Below, piece by piece: positions 1 to 11,082 of a stretch of 64,000 bases of DNA. Origin of the DNA: Rhipicephalus microplus (taxonomy: Eukaryota > Arthropoda > Arachnida > Ixodida > Ixodidae); the NCBI RefSeq assembly GCF_043290135.1, contig NC_134701.1, forward strand, positions 62,327,502 to 62,391,501, given 5' to 3'. The position numbers and the translations under genes were made by a program. Within the stretch, counting starts at the first letter, position 1. Each line of letters begins with the position of its first letter. The notes beneath the pieces were generated by a model. The model saw nothing but the letters and a program-made list of their open reading frames with translations. It was not told the origin of the DNA and searched no databases.

Positions 1-26
1 GCTACGCCGGTGTTACAGCTCGTAAT

Positions 27-518
27 ATGCCAACAATGGAAGCTCTCTCTGTCCCTATTGCAGAAGCAATTGAGAAGGCAGTGGAGAAGGCAATGGAGCG
101 CATCGCTGGGAATCTTTGTGAGTCCTTGGCCCAGATTCTATCGAACCAGATGGCTGAAATGTTGGGTACAGCGGAAAACAATCTCAGTGCACCACCTAAC
201 ATTAGTGACTCCTCGGAGTTTGCAAAGGAGTATGGCTCTGATACGCCACAGCAGGTTACGGAAGCCCTTCACATTCGTGACTCCCCTGTTATTTCAATGG
301 AGTATGGCTCCAATACGCCACAGCAGCCTACGGTAGCTGCAGATTCAGTAGTGGAAGGTAGCGTGTCTCAATGCGAGCTTGCCAGGAAAGTGGAGGACTC
401 AGATGAAATGGAGACGGATCCCCGCTTGCTAAAGCGCTCGACATCCGCTTTGTACAAAAAAAGGCATCGCACTTATCAATTCAAAAATCAAAAAGTACCA
501 GAAGAACACCTTGTCTAA
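27..518 (+). pseudogene. ORF1 (gag-like) C-terminal part of the I-like element
   Basis: An open stretch of 163 codons holds an amphipathic helical start (MPTMEALSVPIAEAIEKAVE...), a Ser/Pro/Thr-rich middle with two imitating repeats around EYGSDTPQQ and EYGSNTPQQ, and a basic end. It has the composition of the region after the zinc knuckles in I-like ORF1 proteins, which bind element RNA. No CCHC knuckle is present, so those would lie left of the window. It ends about 40 bp before sequence that resembles the start of the endonuclease ORF. The first methionine shown is only the first in-frame one and not a proven start. Confidence 0.5.
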
Positions 519-574
519 AGCTGATTTTCTTAAACAAAATATTCTAAACAAGGCCACCACTGAGGCTATCTTAG

Positions 575-3500
575 CGCAACAATATGGTCACTTAAATTCC
601 TTCATTGGAATTGCCGATCGATTTACTCTGCAGCAACTGATCTATATTTGGCATCGAATTTTTTTCCAGATATTATTGCACTACAAGAAGCTTGTATTTC
701 AATGCATCAGTCTTTTCAATTAAATGGGTTCAGATCTTTCCGTCTACACCGTCCATCGAAAGGTGGAGGTTTGGCGTTTTTTATTAATTATAGAACAAGT
801 CTCAAGGCAAAAATTGCGTATAAGCTCATGTCACCTGACAGTGAAATTCTAGCCTTAGAAATAACCTTACCAGGCTGCATGTCTTTTTTGTTGGTAAATG
901 AATACTTTCCTAAAGGTGTAATAGATACTCGATGTTTAGACGCTGCAGTGACTTCTCGTTATCAAAATAAAATTCTGATCGGTGATTTCAATTCTCATCA
1001 CACGTGCTGGTGTTTCCGAACTGATCGATGTGGTAAGAGATAGTGGGAGTCAACAGCGGATAACAACTTGTGTTGCCTGAATCCAAGAACACGTACTTAC
1101 ATTAGTAATAGGTCTCGTTCAGCCTTAGATTTAATTTTTATGAGTTCATCACTCACTAGTTTGTCGTGGAGTGCGCGTGATTGTTACACCAAATTTATCA
1201 AAGATTTAGAGTCTGCTTTGACGACTCGTTCTGAAGAGCAAGAAGATAGAAAAGCCATGAGAATAAGTGCACTGATCAAAAGAACATATAAAAAGGCAGA
1301 ATTTGTTGTGGAGTCCACCAAGAGCACAACCCATAGTCTGTGGGGGAACTCGGACTGTGCCCAGGATTTCCGACGAAGAAAGGCATCTTGGTAAAAACCT
1401 ATGTGTGACCAGTGCCCCCAAAACTGGTCTGATTACGATTATCACGCTGCAAGTTTTAAACGCACGGTCTGTTTAGCTAAGCAACAATATGATAGAAAAC
1501 ATGATCACCTTTCAAAACCTAGTAACAAAAAGGCGCTGTTCAGATTCACGAGATCACGTAAAATGTTGCCATCTCCAAATAATATAGGATTTGAGATTAT
1601 GTCCTCGGAAGAAACAAAAAAATTGTTGGAAATCATAGCTAAAAGCTTGGAGTGTAGATTTACATCAACTAAGCCTTACGATCTACAAAAACCAGCGTTA
1701 ACGATTGAAGTTACTGAAGTTACAGAGGAAGAGTTAGCGCAAGTGATACAAGATTTGCCCTTGTTCGGATGGAATCACAGCTGCTATGATAATATTATTA
1801 TTCAAATTATCACCATGTGACCTACTAAACACTGTAAATTATTCGTTAAAATATGCCTGGATTTCGTATGAGTGGAAATTAGCTAAAATAGGGCCGATAC
1901 AAAAAAGACAAGGATTTGGATATGTCATAGAAAACATTCGACCCATTTCTCTTACATCTAATATGGTGAAGCTCATTGAAAGAGTGCTCCATAAAGGAAT
2001 TATATTATGGATGGAGGAAAATTTGATATTAAACCTAAATCAAATTGGCTTCAGAACAGATTGTTCAATCTGTGTGCACACGCAGATTTAGAAAACCGCA
2101 TTCAGCTTGCTCGCAAAAGAAGACAACATGCGGCACTAGTGACATTGGGTACAGCTAAGGCATATGATAGTGTAGAACATTCAGTTTAATTAGGCATATT
2201 AGAGAGCCACAATCTCCCAAAATTTATAATGGCGCGGGTTTGGGAAATTTGAGAGGAAGAGAGTTCTATTGTTTTAAGGATAAGTGCGCATAGTCAAAGT
2301 GCAAACAAACTCGCGGTGTTTCCCAAGGCGCTGTATTATCGCCAGTTCTATTTAAGATCCTAATGAGCACTATCCCGCATTGCCAGGACGTGAAGGTGTT
2401 TGTATATGGTGGTAATATTGCATTTTCACGGCACATAGTGACATATATTCTTTATATCAAAATCTACAGAGATATGTGAATATGCTGGAGAGATGGCTAG
2501 ATGCAGTCTGCATGACCTTAAATAAGATTGCAGTATTGATATTCCCATTATCAGATCCGATCTTAATATCAATATGTTATAAACAAGAGCCCATTCCACA
2601 GGTGAAATTTCTTAAATATTTGGAGTAATTTATAATGCCAACCTAAACTGGACTCCTCACATAGAAAGCATGGCATCTAAAGGACAACGCGCCTTAGGAA
2701 TTCTTCGTAGACTGAGCAGCCGTCGATATGGTCTACGCAGAAGCACAATGGTGATGATATATAAAATGTATATGCGACCAATGCAAGATTTTGGGTGCGT
2801 ATTGTTCTCAGGTGGCCCTGCTTACAAAATAAAGCCTCTGGTTATGCTTGAACGAGAAGCCTTGACATTGTGTCAAGGACTTACTAGGTTTGTAACAAAC
2901 AATGTTTTGTATCAGGAAGCACGATTACCTACATTGCCTTGCCGTTTTCGTGTCCTAATGGTTCAGACGTTTCTGAAATTTTATAGCTATGCGCCAAGAC
3001 GATCTGAATATGTTTTTATAAATGACCCAGACACCTTTTTTCTTGCCCATTGGCCACGGTTTCGAACACCTCAGATTTCTTTTGTCCAGAAACAACTAGG
3101 TAGGATAAATGTGAAAATTCGAGATGTCATTGCGGCGCAGGTTACTAATAAAAAATCTTAAGATAGAATTTGATAAGAGATTTCCCTCTAAGCCCAAATT
3201 ACAATCCTCTAGGGTCTTAAATAGCCGAATGCAGGAATATCTTGCAAACGCAGAAACGAATAATATTATAGCCACATATGCTTCAGTAATGGATGAAAAG
3301 ACAGGTGGGGGTATATACTCCCATTCGCTTGACTGGTCTTTTTCATTAAGATTACCGGATTTAACCCAGTTTTTGAAGCTGAACTGTTGGCAATAGTTCT
3401 AGCGCTGCGAAAGCTACCTTTTAATGCCGATAACGCGATCATAATCACGGATTCACCGTCAGTACGTACGCCGATTATGGCGTCAACAAAACCGATGGCC

Positions 3501-4106
3501 TTAAAGACGCTCCTTATGCTAGTCCCTCCTCAGCTGCAGCTACTGAAATCAGTATGGATACCTGGTCATTGCGGCTTAGAAGTAAATGAAATCGCCGACT
3601 CTCTAGCACGAGCAGCATTGGAAGGGCCAGTACTATCAGTCCTTCCCGAAGTGGCCACCATAACTGCGACAAGATACAGAAAACTGGCGCTTCGTGCAGA
3701 CGCTATGGAAGCAATAATTTCAACACCAGAATTTACTCACTTAAGATTTCCGTGGAAAATTCATTGGTGTCCTACATAACATTTGGAAACCATAATAACC
3801 AGATTTTGATGTCGTGTTCCCCCGTTAAACTTCTATTCACATAGGGCTGGCCTGGTGATATCACCGCTATGCAACTTTTGTTCAGAATCAGAAACAATAG
3901 TGCACTATTCTTTATCATGTCGCCGATATAAATTACTCAGGAAAACACTCTTAGTCCTCCCATTCGCTAGCCTGGGGCTGAACTTCACAAGAAAAAATAT
4001 ACTTTCCTTCAGTGCTTTTGATCTGGGCTTCAGCCATGAGAACGTTTTCTATGCAGTTTGCAAGTACCTTAATGAAAGTAAAAGAATTGAGCTTTTAATT
4101 GCGTGA
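575..4106 (+). pseudogene. ORF2 pseudogene: endonuclease, reverse transcriptase, RNase H
   Basis: Endonuclease pieces lie at 648-1043 (FPDIIALQEACIS and IGDFNSHHTCW, the metal and catalytic blocks) and 1068-1190. A linker runs to about 1750. Reverse transcriptase fragments follow: RPISLTSNMVKLIERVL near 1940, a broken motif A near 2150, and motif C near 2400 reading VYGGN where YxDD is expected, so the catalytic aspartates are lost. A thumb region covers 2670-3161. RNase H at 3387-3779 keeps VWIPGHCGLEVNEIADSLAR. The last piece, 3855-4106, carries a C-x2-C...H...C array. There are at least six frame changes or stops. The protein would nick target DNA and copy the element RNA; this copy is dead. 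Confidence 0.8.
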
Positions 4107-4362
4107 TTATTATTCCTGCAAAAATATTCCAACATACGCAGGAGCTTTGTTTAACCATGCTGATTCCTATTCAGGTTAATGAATAATTGTCTGATCTGAA
4201 CGAGTGACGAACAACTATTGCACTCCTTTCATTCTGCCTAGGGTGTATTTTCTTTTTCTTTTTTTCTGGTGGGTGGTTTCGATATTGATTAAAAAAATCT
4301 TAATAAATGAGGTCATTGATTCTTGGCCGATCCCCCTGAGTGGGTGCGTGCCATGACTGTGG

Positions 4363-4363
<1 letters not shown>
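4107..4363 (+). other. 3' UTR of the I-like element
   Basis: This stretch has no ORF. It contains AATAAA-like A-rich sequence and ends directly in the trinucleotide tail. Confidence 0.55.

Positions 4364-4438
<75 letters not shown>
4364..4438 (+). repeat. Microsatellite (ATC)15 followed by (GTC)10
   Basis: An uninterrupted (ATC)n run at 4364-4408 is followed by (GTC)n at 4409-4438. It sits at the 3' end of the I-like element and is best read as its tail, with the second block arising by a point change that then spread by slippage. Confidence 0.9.
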
Positions 4439-4460
4439 CTCGTCATCGTCCTCTTTACGA

Positions 4461-4525
4461 GCGCCTTGCATTTATTTAAAGTGACCTCTTCTATATCCGA
4501 CTTCTGCTGTGTCTGCGTCGTGGCA
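4461..4525 (+). repeat. 5' LTR remnant (3' end only)
   Basis: It matches 6757-6819. It ends in GGCA directly before TTGGTGGAG, a likely primer-binding region. The 5' part of the LTR is absent, replaced by the I-like element's tail. Confidence 0.65.
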
Positions 4526-4659
4526 TTGGTGGAGGAGCTGGGTACATGTCCAGGACACCTTCCAACAGCCCGGGATCCAGTCCATAAAGACTTCCACCCG
4601 TCGAAACACACGTTCACCGTGCCAGCCACCGCCTGTTAGGCCTGATCCCAGAGTTCGGT

Positions 4660-5888
4660 TCTTGGAAGGAAAACATGACCTTGCCCGGAAGCAGTTGCCC
4701 CACCATGACCAGCCCAAGCACGACACAGGTGACTGTTCTCACCCTAAGATTCCCTTGGACTTCCATGGCAACACGTATGAGGACGCAGATGACTGGCTTG
4801 AGGAGTTCGAGCGCACAGCCGACGTTAAAGGGTGGAACACCGCACAGAAGTTGGGGTAGTGTATTTCCCTCTTCAGGACGGGGCTCGCACATGCATGGTT
4901 CACGAATCGCGTGTGGTCAACGGGGGACGAGTTCTGGCGGTAGTTCCTGGACACCTTCGCAAACACCAAAAGGCGAGAGCATGCACAACGGCTCCTCGAA
5001 TCAGGGATTCAAAAGCCAAATGATCCTATTGCTATGTTTGTTGAGGACATGGGTCGTCTCTTCCATCGAGCCGATCCCGATAGGTCCGAGAGCAGAAAGA
5101 TCAGCCACCTCATGCGCGGTGTTAAAGAGCAGCTCTTTGCTGGTCTCGTGCGGAACCCACCTTCAAGCGTTGACGAATTTTTGAAGGAGGCGACCGCCAT
5201 CAAACGCGCACTACAGCTACGTTACCGCCAGTACGACCACCCAAACAACAGCGGACAAATCAGAGCGACCGCCGTGACCACTGTGACACCTGACGAGCGT
5301 TCTTTGCCGGACCTGATACGTGAAACTGTGCAAGAAGAGGTGAAGAAGCTCGCTGCCACACCGAATGACTGCGCGATTGCGTCAGTCACAGATGTTGTGT
5401 GCCAAGAGATAAGGCAAGCGCTTTCACTTCCCGAGTCGAACACTGACACGGTTAGGCCAATCTATGCAGATATTCTCCGTCGACAGCCATCTCACGTGCC
5501 GCCACCTCAGAAGTACCACCAGCAACAGCCGCCGACCATGCCTTGGTACTACAAGGAAACGTCGACGCCGATGCGACCCCCACTCCGCAAAACCGACATC
5601 TGGCGTACCCCTGACTACCGGCCCTCGTGCTTCCATTGTGGGGAAGCAGGCCACATCGTGCGGTATTGTCCTCATCCCATCGCCGGGTACCAAAGATTTC
5701 CGTCCACTACCCCTCGGCGCTATTTCGACAGAAGACGGAACGTTGATACGAGCACGACGATCCCGCGGGACGTTTCTCCTGGGTTCCTGTCACGCTCGCC
5801 CTCTCCTGGTCATTTTCCTGAATCTAATGGAGGTAGCACCACGGATATGGCGAGAGGAAGATCTCCCAGTCCACGCCGGGGAAACTAA
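4660..5888 (+). pseudogene. gag: gag pseudogene with CCHC zinc knuckle
   Basis: A single frame carries capsid-like sequence (IPLDFHGNTYEDADDWLEEF near 4750, then a helical region to about 5230), a proline-rich linker, a zinc knuckle at 5628-5669 (CFHCGEAGHIVRYC, pattern C-x2-C-x4-H-x4-C) and a Ser/Arg-rich tail ending RRGN. Premature stops at 4857 and about 4950 break it. Gag forms the particle and packages element RNA through the knuckle. The gene ends GGA AAC TAA, which forms the heptamer GGGAAAC with the preceding G, the same arrangement as in the intact element at 28600. The true start codon is unclear. Confidence 0.75.
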
Positions 5889-5942
5889 AAACAGCGACCT
5901 TAGGGGAGAAGTTTGCGAATTGCCGAAGAGCTGAAAATCCCC
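5879..5942 (+). promoter_or_regulatory. Putative -1 ribosomal frameshift site at gag end
   Basis: G GGA AAC (5879-5885) lies in gag phase directly before TAA 5886-5888. Slipping back one base opens a frame that stays open into the protease. Downstream, CAGC 5892-5895 can pair with GCTG 5930-5933 and GGGGA 5903-5907 with TCCCC 5938-5942, a pseudoknot order, although the first stem is weak. Confidence 0.55.
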
Positions 5943-6300
5943 CATTACCACCGCACGAAGCGCCGTACATTTCAAATGAATCGACGAAAGACGAGATTGT
6001 CACCGCCGACATTACACTTTCAATTGACGGTCACGAATTGACGGCACTGGTCGACATTGGTGCGGCTTTTTCTATATTGAGTGCGAATCTGGCCGACAAA
6101 CTCAAGAAGGTGAAAATGGAATGGACGGGGCCACAAATTAGAGGAGCCGGAGACCAGCTGCTGACACCGGAAAGTGCACCGCACGAATCAAGATCGGGGA
6201 TTTATTATTCATAGCAACCTTCGTTATTCTTTCAGAGTGTTGTACATCGGCCATCTTGGGTATGGATTTCTTGCGGGAGTACGGTGTCATCAAATATACC
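5889..6300 (+). pseudogene. Retropepsin (protease) fragment of pol
   Basis: In the frame one base back from gag, the sequence is open from the slip site and reads ELTALVDIGAAFSIL near 6036-6080. This is the aspartic protease active-site block, but with D-I-G where D-T/S-G is expected. The frame is lost by about 6200, and no reverse transcriptase follows. The protease would cleave Gag-Pol. An open pocket at 6380-6724 may be the tail of the protease/linker region but shows no clear domain. Confidence 0.6.
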
Positions 6301-6756
6301 GGACGGTTTACTGACCTTCTGAGCGAACCATAGTGCAGCGCTGCAGCGCAAGCTCATACGCGTCATTGACGACGGGACCATGCCAACGTTATCATGCCGC
6401 CTCGTCTCTGTCATGAGTAACACGCAGCATACTGGAAAAAGGTGTCGCAGAACAAGTATCGACCGAGAAATTGCTATTGCCAGAAGTCTCTTCAGTGTAG
6501 TGTCTGGGCAAGCACAGGTCCTGTTGACGAACTTCAGCAACGAGCGTCGACACATTACCGAGGGTACCACAGTTGCATACTTCGAAGAAATTGCAGAATT
6601 CCGCGAGTGCTCCGCAGTTCAACAGGCAGATACGCCAGCCGCTTCAACACCGCCACCTGTTGACGTGAGCACAGATCTATCGCCAGCGCAGAGGCAGTCT
6701 TCTAGATGTTCTCGGCTAGTTTGAAGATTGTTTTTCATCGACCTCGAGGGTAAATC

Positions 6757-6819
6757 GCCTTGCATTTAATTAAAGTGAGCTCTCCTATATCCGACTTATG
6801 CTGTGTCTGTATCGTGACA
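6757..6819 (+). repeat. 3' LTR remnant
   Basis: It matches 4461-4525 and ends TCGTGACA, followed by ATATATATAG and unrelated sequence. Only the last ~63 bp of the LTR can be paired. Confidence 0.6.
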
Positions 6820-7128
6820 ATATATATAGGGATCCAGCTAGAGGTAGTGCTGCCTGCCAAATGTTGCCTTCTAAAAACAAGCGCTTACCTTAGAAAAAAA
6901 AGCTTGCAAACGACAATGTTTTTGAGACCAAAACTAGAAAAAACGACGCGTTTACGGCTGACCAGAAGTGACATCAGCGACAAAAAAATCGCCTGCTCTG
7001 CGCTCCTCCAGCACGCACATCACGGACGCGCCTCTTCGTGTGTGTGTTTTTCTGTTTAAACTCAAGAAAGCTACGTGCATGTGCCTCTTTCGAACGCTGG
7101 TCTGGGCATCCCGCTTATGAATTTGCAC
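6820..7128. other. Unassigned spacer
   Basis: No gene, repeat pairing or domain was recognised here. Confidence 0.4.
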
Positions 7129-7526
7129 CATAGAGTTTCCTAATATACACTAGAGGGAACTCTGGCGCTAGTGTCTATGGGTAGCTGCAACGCACGGCGC
7201 TTCAGCGAGCATGGGAATGATGGGTAGTACACAGATTTGTCTAATCTTCGTACTTCTGACCTGCTTCTGGCTCCCTGTGTGTTTGTGTGGCTCGGAGCTG
7301 TTTTCTCACTTAACAAAAATCAATAAAAGTTCCGCATTTGCTCTTCACTACTTTATTCTTTTAGGCTTACCATTTCGAATCGGGTCACAAAACTGTAAAG
7401 TATTCGTTCGTTCTTTCAAAACGAACCGAAACCAGCAATAAACGAAGCCGCAAGTATGATTCGCCGCCCGCAAGTACGAAGACTGGGCAAATGAGTGTAC
7501 TACCCATCAATCCCATGGTCGCTGAA
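7129..7526 (+). mobile_element. MITE family A, copy 1, left part
   Basis: It starts CATAGAGTTTCCTAA and aligns with the 447-bp copies at 37043 and 47098 (reverse). It stops at CTGAA 7522-7526, where a CR1-like element is inserted; the remaining 48 bp resume at 12431. Removing the insert and one CTGAA gives 446 bp, the family length. It is flanked on the left by ATTTGCAC, which pairs imperfectly (6 of 8) with GTTTGCAG at 12479-12486. It has no coding capacity and presumably used a transposase supplied in trans. Confidence 0.85.
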
Positions 7527-7678
7527 GGATGGATGGATGGATGTGGCTGTACCCTTTAGATCGGGCGGTGGCTAACGCCACCTAGCCGTAATACTTAGTG
7601 AACTAACCATTAGATTTTTCTTTTTTCCTTTAAATAGTGAGGTTGATGATTCATATTTTGCAGTGAAGGGTTCAATTT

Positions 7679-10600
7679 TCACTCGTGCTTTGACTTTAGC
7701 CACCAATCAGATAACCTCCTTCTAGTTAAGCCTACCCGCTTAAAGTCTATTTTGCCCTCCCTGTCCCTAAACCCCAGTGCTATGAAAAACTCTGCGCCAT
7801 CATCCTGAACTATAGGGTGAAGCCCTTTACAGAACATTATCAAGTGTTCGGCAGTTTCTTCTTTCTCTCCACACGCACTGCATACTGTGTCTACCCCTTC
7901 GTATATGGCCCGGTATGGCTTGGTTCGCAACACTCCCGTCCTGGCCTCAAACAGTAGAGAACTACCCCGAGTATTATCATAGGTCCTTTCCTTGGCAATT
8001 TCCTGCTTAAAAGTTCGATACATCTCTAGGGCGGACTTCTTAATCATGCCAATTCTCCACATATCGGTCTCAGCTTCCTTCACCTTCTTCTTAACCGATA
8101 ATTCTTTCTGGTTTGGCCCCCTGCTGTTTTCTAAGTATTTACCAGTCAATTTCCTGGTTCGCTTCCTCCATTTTGTATCGACAGTCTTCATGTACAAGTA
8201 GCTGAAAACCTTCCTAGCCCAACGCTCCTCCCCCATTTCTCTCAATCGCTTCTCAAATTTTATCTTGCTGCTAGCTTCCCTGCCCTCAAATGATGTCCAT
8301 CCCATATCACCTTGTACTCCCTGATTTGGTGTATTCCCGTGAGCTCCTAAAGCAAGCCTACCTATTCCACGTTGCTTAATTTCTAATCTTGCTTGAACTT
8401 CTGATCTCATGCACAAGACCACATTGCCGAACGTCAACCCAGGAACCATGACCCCTTTCCATATTCCTCTCATAACATCATACCTATTGCAATTTCAGAG
8501 TGCCCTATTTTTCATCACTGCTGCATTCCTGTTACCTTTAGTCGTCACGTATATTTCGTGTTCCCTTAGGTACTCGGTCCCATTGCTTATCCATACGCCC
8601 AGATATTTGTATTTATCTGTTATTTCTAGCGTGACCTCCTGTATTCTAAGCTCACTACCTTCGTTATCATTGAAAATAATGACTGTTGATTTTTCCTTAC
8701 TGAATCTTAAATCTAACCTATTTCTCTCATTACCGCAGATGTCCATCAATCTCTGCAAATCTTCCTTGTTGTCGGCCATTAGCACTATATCATCTACGTA
8801 CGTTAATGCTGGTAGTGCCTGATTAATGAGTTTTCCTTGTTTGACTAAAGAGATGTTGAAGCCCAGTCCACTTCCCTCTAATTTGGCCTCTAATCCTTGT
8901 AGGTACATCATGAATAGTGAGGGTGACAGGGGACACCCCTGCCTAAGCCCCCGTTTTACCTCTGCAGGTTTGGATACCTGTTTTTCCCACTTTATAACTA
9001 CTTTGTTACCATTACAGATATCCTTTAAAAGATTAGTGACTACATGTTCCACGCCTAGTGTGTCCAGTATTCCCCACAAGTCCTCTTGAACCACGCTATC
9101 ATAAGCTCCCTTGATGTCCAAAAATTCTGGCCACAGGGGCCTGTGTTCCTTTTCTGCTATTTCGATGCGCTGCGTCAATGAGAACAGATTGTCTTCCAAC
9201 CTCCTGTGTTTCCGAAACCCATTCTGCAGTTCCCCCAGCACCCCCTCATCATCTATCCATGCCTGCAGTCTTTCCTTTATAATCTGCATCACCAGCCTGT
9301 AGACCACTGATGTCACTGTTATAGGACGGTAGTTGTTTATGTCAGCTTTGTCCCCCTTTCCTTTATAGATCATGCTCATCCTGCTAAGTTTCCATCCATC
9401 GGAAACTTCACCATCGATTATTAGTTTGCTCACTGCCTCAGTCTGCTTGGACTTCGGACCTAATGTTATTATCAGCATAATTGGAATGCCATCTGGGCCT
9501 GTTGATGTACTACTAGGAACCCTTTTCTCAGCCCTTTCCCACTTTCGTTGTGAAAATGGAGCCATTGCACCACTTGATTCATCCTTGTCTATTGTGGTGC
9601 ATGCACTTCTTTGTTGAAAGTTTTCTTTCACCCTTGTTCTTTTATATTCAATAGCTTCGTCCAATAGCCTAGCACCTTGGACTGTAGTTATAAACATCTG
9701 CTCTAAGCTCGTCTCATTTTTAGGGAGTTTAGATGGTTCCGAAAATTCGCAGCTGCCTTTCTATCTTTTTATGTACTTCTGCCAGCCACTGAGCTCCCTT
9801 TTTTCTAATCTTTTCATTGATCAGAAGGGATGCATTCCTTCTACAGCTCAGAAAGGTTTCCGATTTTATTTTAACATCATCTGTCGGTTCTCCCCGCTGC
9901 TTAGCATGTCTGTGTTCCCTAGAGGCTTCCTGGCGTTTTGCTATGGCTCTCTTAATTTCCTCATCCCTTCAACTTTTAAGTTTGTGCCTTCTTTTCCGGG
10001 GTGACTTGTCACGCGTCTTAGCAAGCTCTAGCTCAAACAGTCTAATCAGATTCGTGTATGTCCACACTGTTTTATTATCCTCAGTGATTACTTTATCAAT
10101 TTGTTTAGTGGCTATTTCAATTTGCCTTTCTGGATAAAAATTTCCTGTAGTAGCTCATCTTGTCTCCTTCTCACTTTCACTGCTCTTCCAAAACTTAGCT
10201 TGATACGTTTGTGATCCCTACCCAGACTTCTGCAGCCACCTTCATCTATGTACATTCCCCTGAGCTTATCTTACATTCTATGTGACATCAGTGCATAATC
10301 TATCGTCGACTGCAGCCTTTCTACCTCCCATGTTATTTGCCCTTCACACTTGTCGGTACTGTTGCAAATGATTAAATCAAGCTTTTCACACATATCCATG
10401 ATCATTTTGCTTGTCGGGTTGGTATGCCCATCTATATCTTCTATGTGCGCATTCATGGCTCCTAGTATAATTATCTCACACTCTCTTTCTAACTCCTGAA
10501 TGTCCTTTGATATACACTCTACCATTACCTGGTTTTCCTCTCTGGCCTTTGCTCCCGTCCACGAGTACACAAAACCAAGGAGTGTCATTTGACCTGCCAC

Positions 10601-11082
10601 TTTACCTTTTAGCTATAAATGTTCCTCGCACTTCTGCTTGACCCTTTGCCAGTCTGTACTTTTATGAATGAATGCCCCAACACCACCATCTTTCTGCTGC
10701 ATTCTGTTCTATTACAATATTTCCACGCGTAGTCCGGATTGTTCGGAGGTTGTTCCATGTCCCTGAGATGTGTTTCTACAAAACCGTATACCATCGGCCT
10801 CTCTTCTCTTAGCTCTTCTTCTATCTTTTCCCACTTCAGCCTGTTTCTACCACTCTGCATGTTAATATACCCTATGTCGGAATCGGTTCGGCGCTCGTGG
10901 CTACATCTATTTATGCCCCTGACTCTACCTATCTTAGATACTGGTGCTACTTTGGAATCGTATCTGTCCATACCACCTGTCAAAGAGTCTCCCTGGTTGT
11001 TTTCCTCGTTACTAGCTATCCTGCACACCGAAGGGCCCGCTTGCCCCCCGAAAAAGCTACTGCGCGTCCTGCAAGTCGCCAA
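7679..11082 (-). pseudogene. ORF2 of CR1-like copy A: endonuclease and reverse transcriptase
   Basis: It is read from about 11082 down to 7679. Endonuclease lies in 10271-11082; the conserved GDMNAH block reads GAMNAHIED here, with the aspartate lost, while copy B keeps GDMNAH. After a broken linker, a long open reverse transcriptase segment at 8495-9697 holds INNYRPITVTSVVYRLV, LDIKGAYDSV (motif A), LRQGCPLSPSLF (motif B) and TYVDDIVLMAD (motif C), all intact. The C-terminal segment 7679-8473 includes a C-x2-C...H...C stretch (VCSACGEKEETAEHLIMFC). Three or four frameshifts separate the pieces. ORF2 overlaps the end of ORF1 by about 65 bp. Confidence 0.85.

Larger units (their letters stand above)
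1..4438 (+). mobile_element. Decayed I-like non-LTR retrotransposon, 5' end outside window
   Basis: The order is ORF1 tail, apurinic-type endonuclease, reverse transcriptase, RNase H, a cysteine/histidine C-terminus, a short 3' UTR and an (ATC)n(GTC)n tail. An RNase H domain after the reverse transcriptase plus a trinucleotide tail is typical of the I clade, so I place it there. Every domain is present but the frame breaks many times, so the copy cannot be active. The left edge of the window cuts off most of ORF1. A Ty3/gypsy LTR remnant begins about 20 bp after the tail, so this copy probably landed in or beside that element. Confidence 0.8.
4461..6819 (+). mobile_element. Decayed Ty3/gypsy-type LTR retrotransposon with pol deleted
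   Basis: About 63 bp at 4461-4525 recurs at 6757-6819 with a few differences (shared core CTATATCCGACTT); I read these as the 3' ends of the two LTRs. Between them are a gag gene with a CCHC knuckle and a protease fragment. Reverse transcriptase, RNase H and integrase are missing, so about 3 kb has been deleted. TGGTGGAGGAGCTGGG just inside the left LTR remnant matches the post-LTR sequence of the other two Ty3/gypsy copies (14806 and 27274), so all three belong to related lineages. Confidence 0.75.

Noticed and set aside
4340..4629. ORFs with long Ile, Val, Met or Thr runs
   Set aside because: They are translations of the (ATC)n(GTC)n tail.
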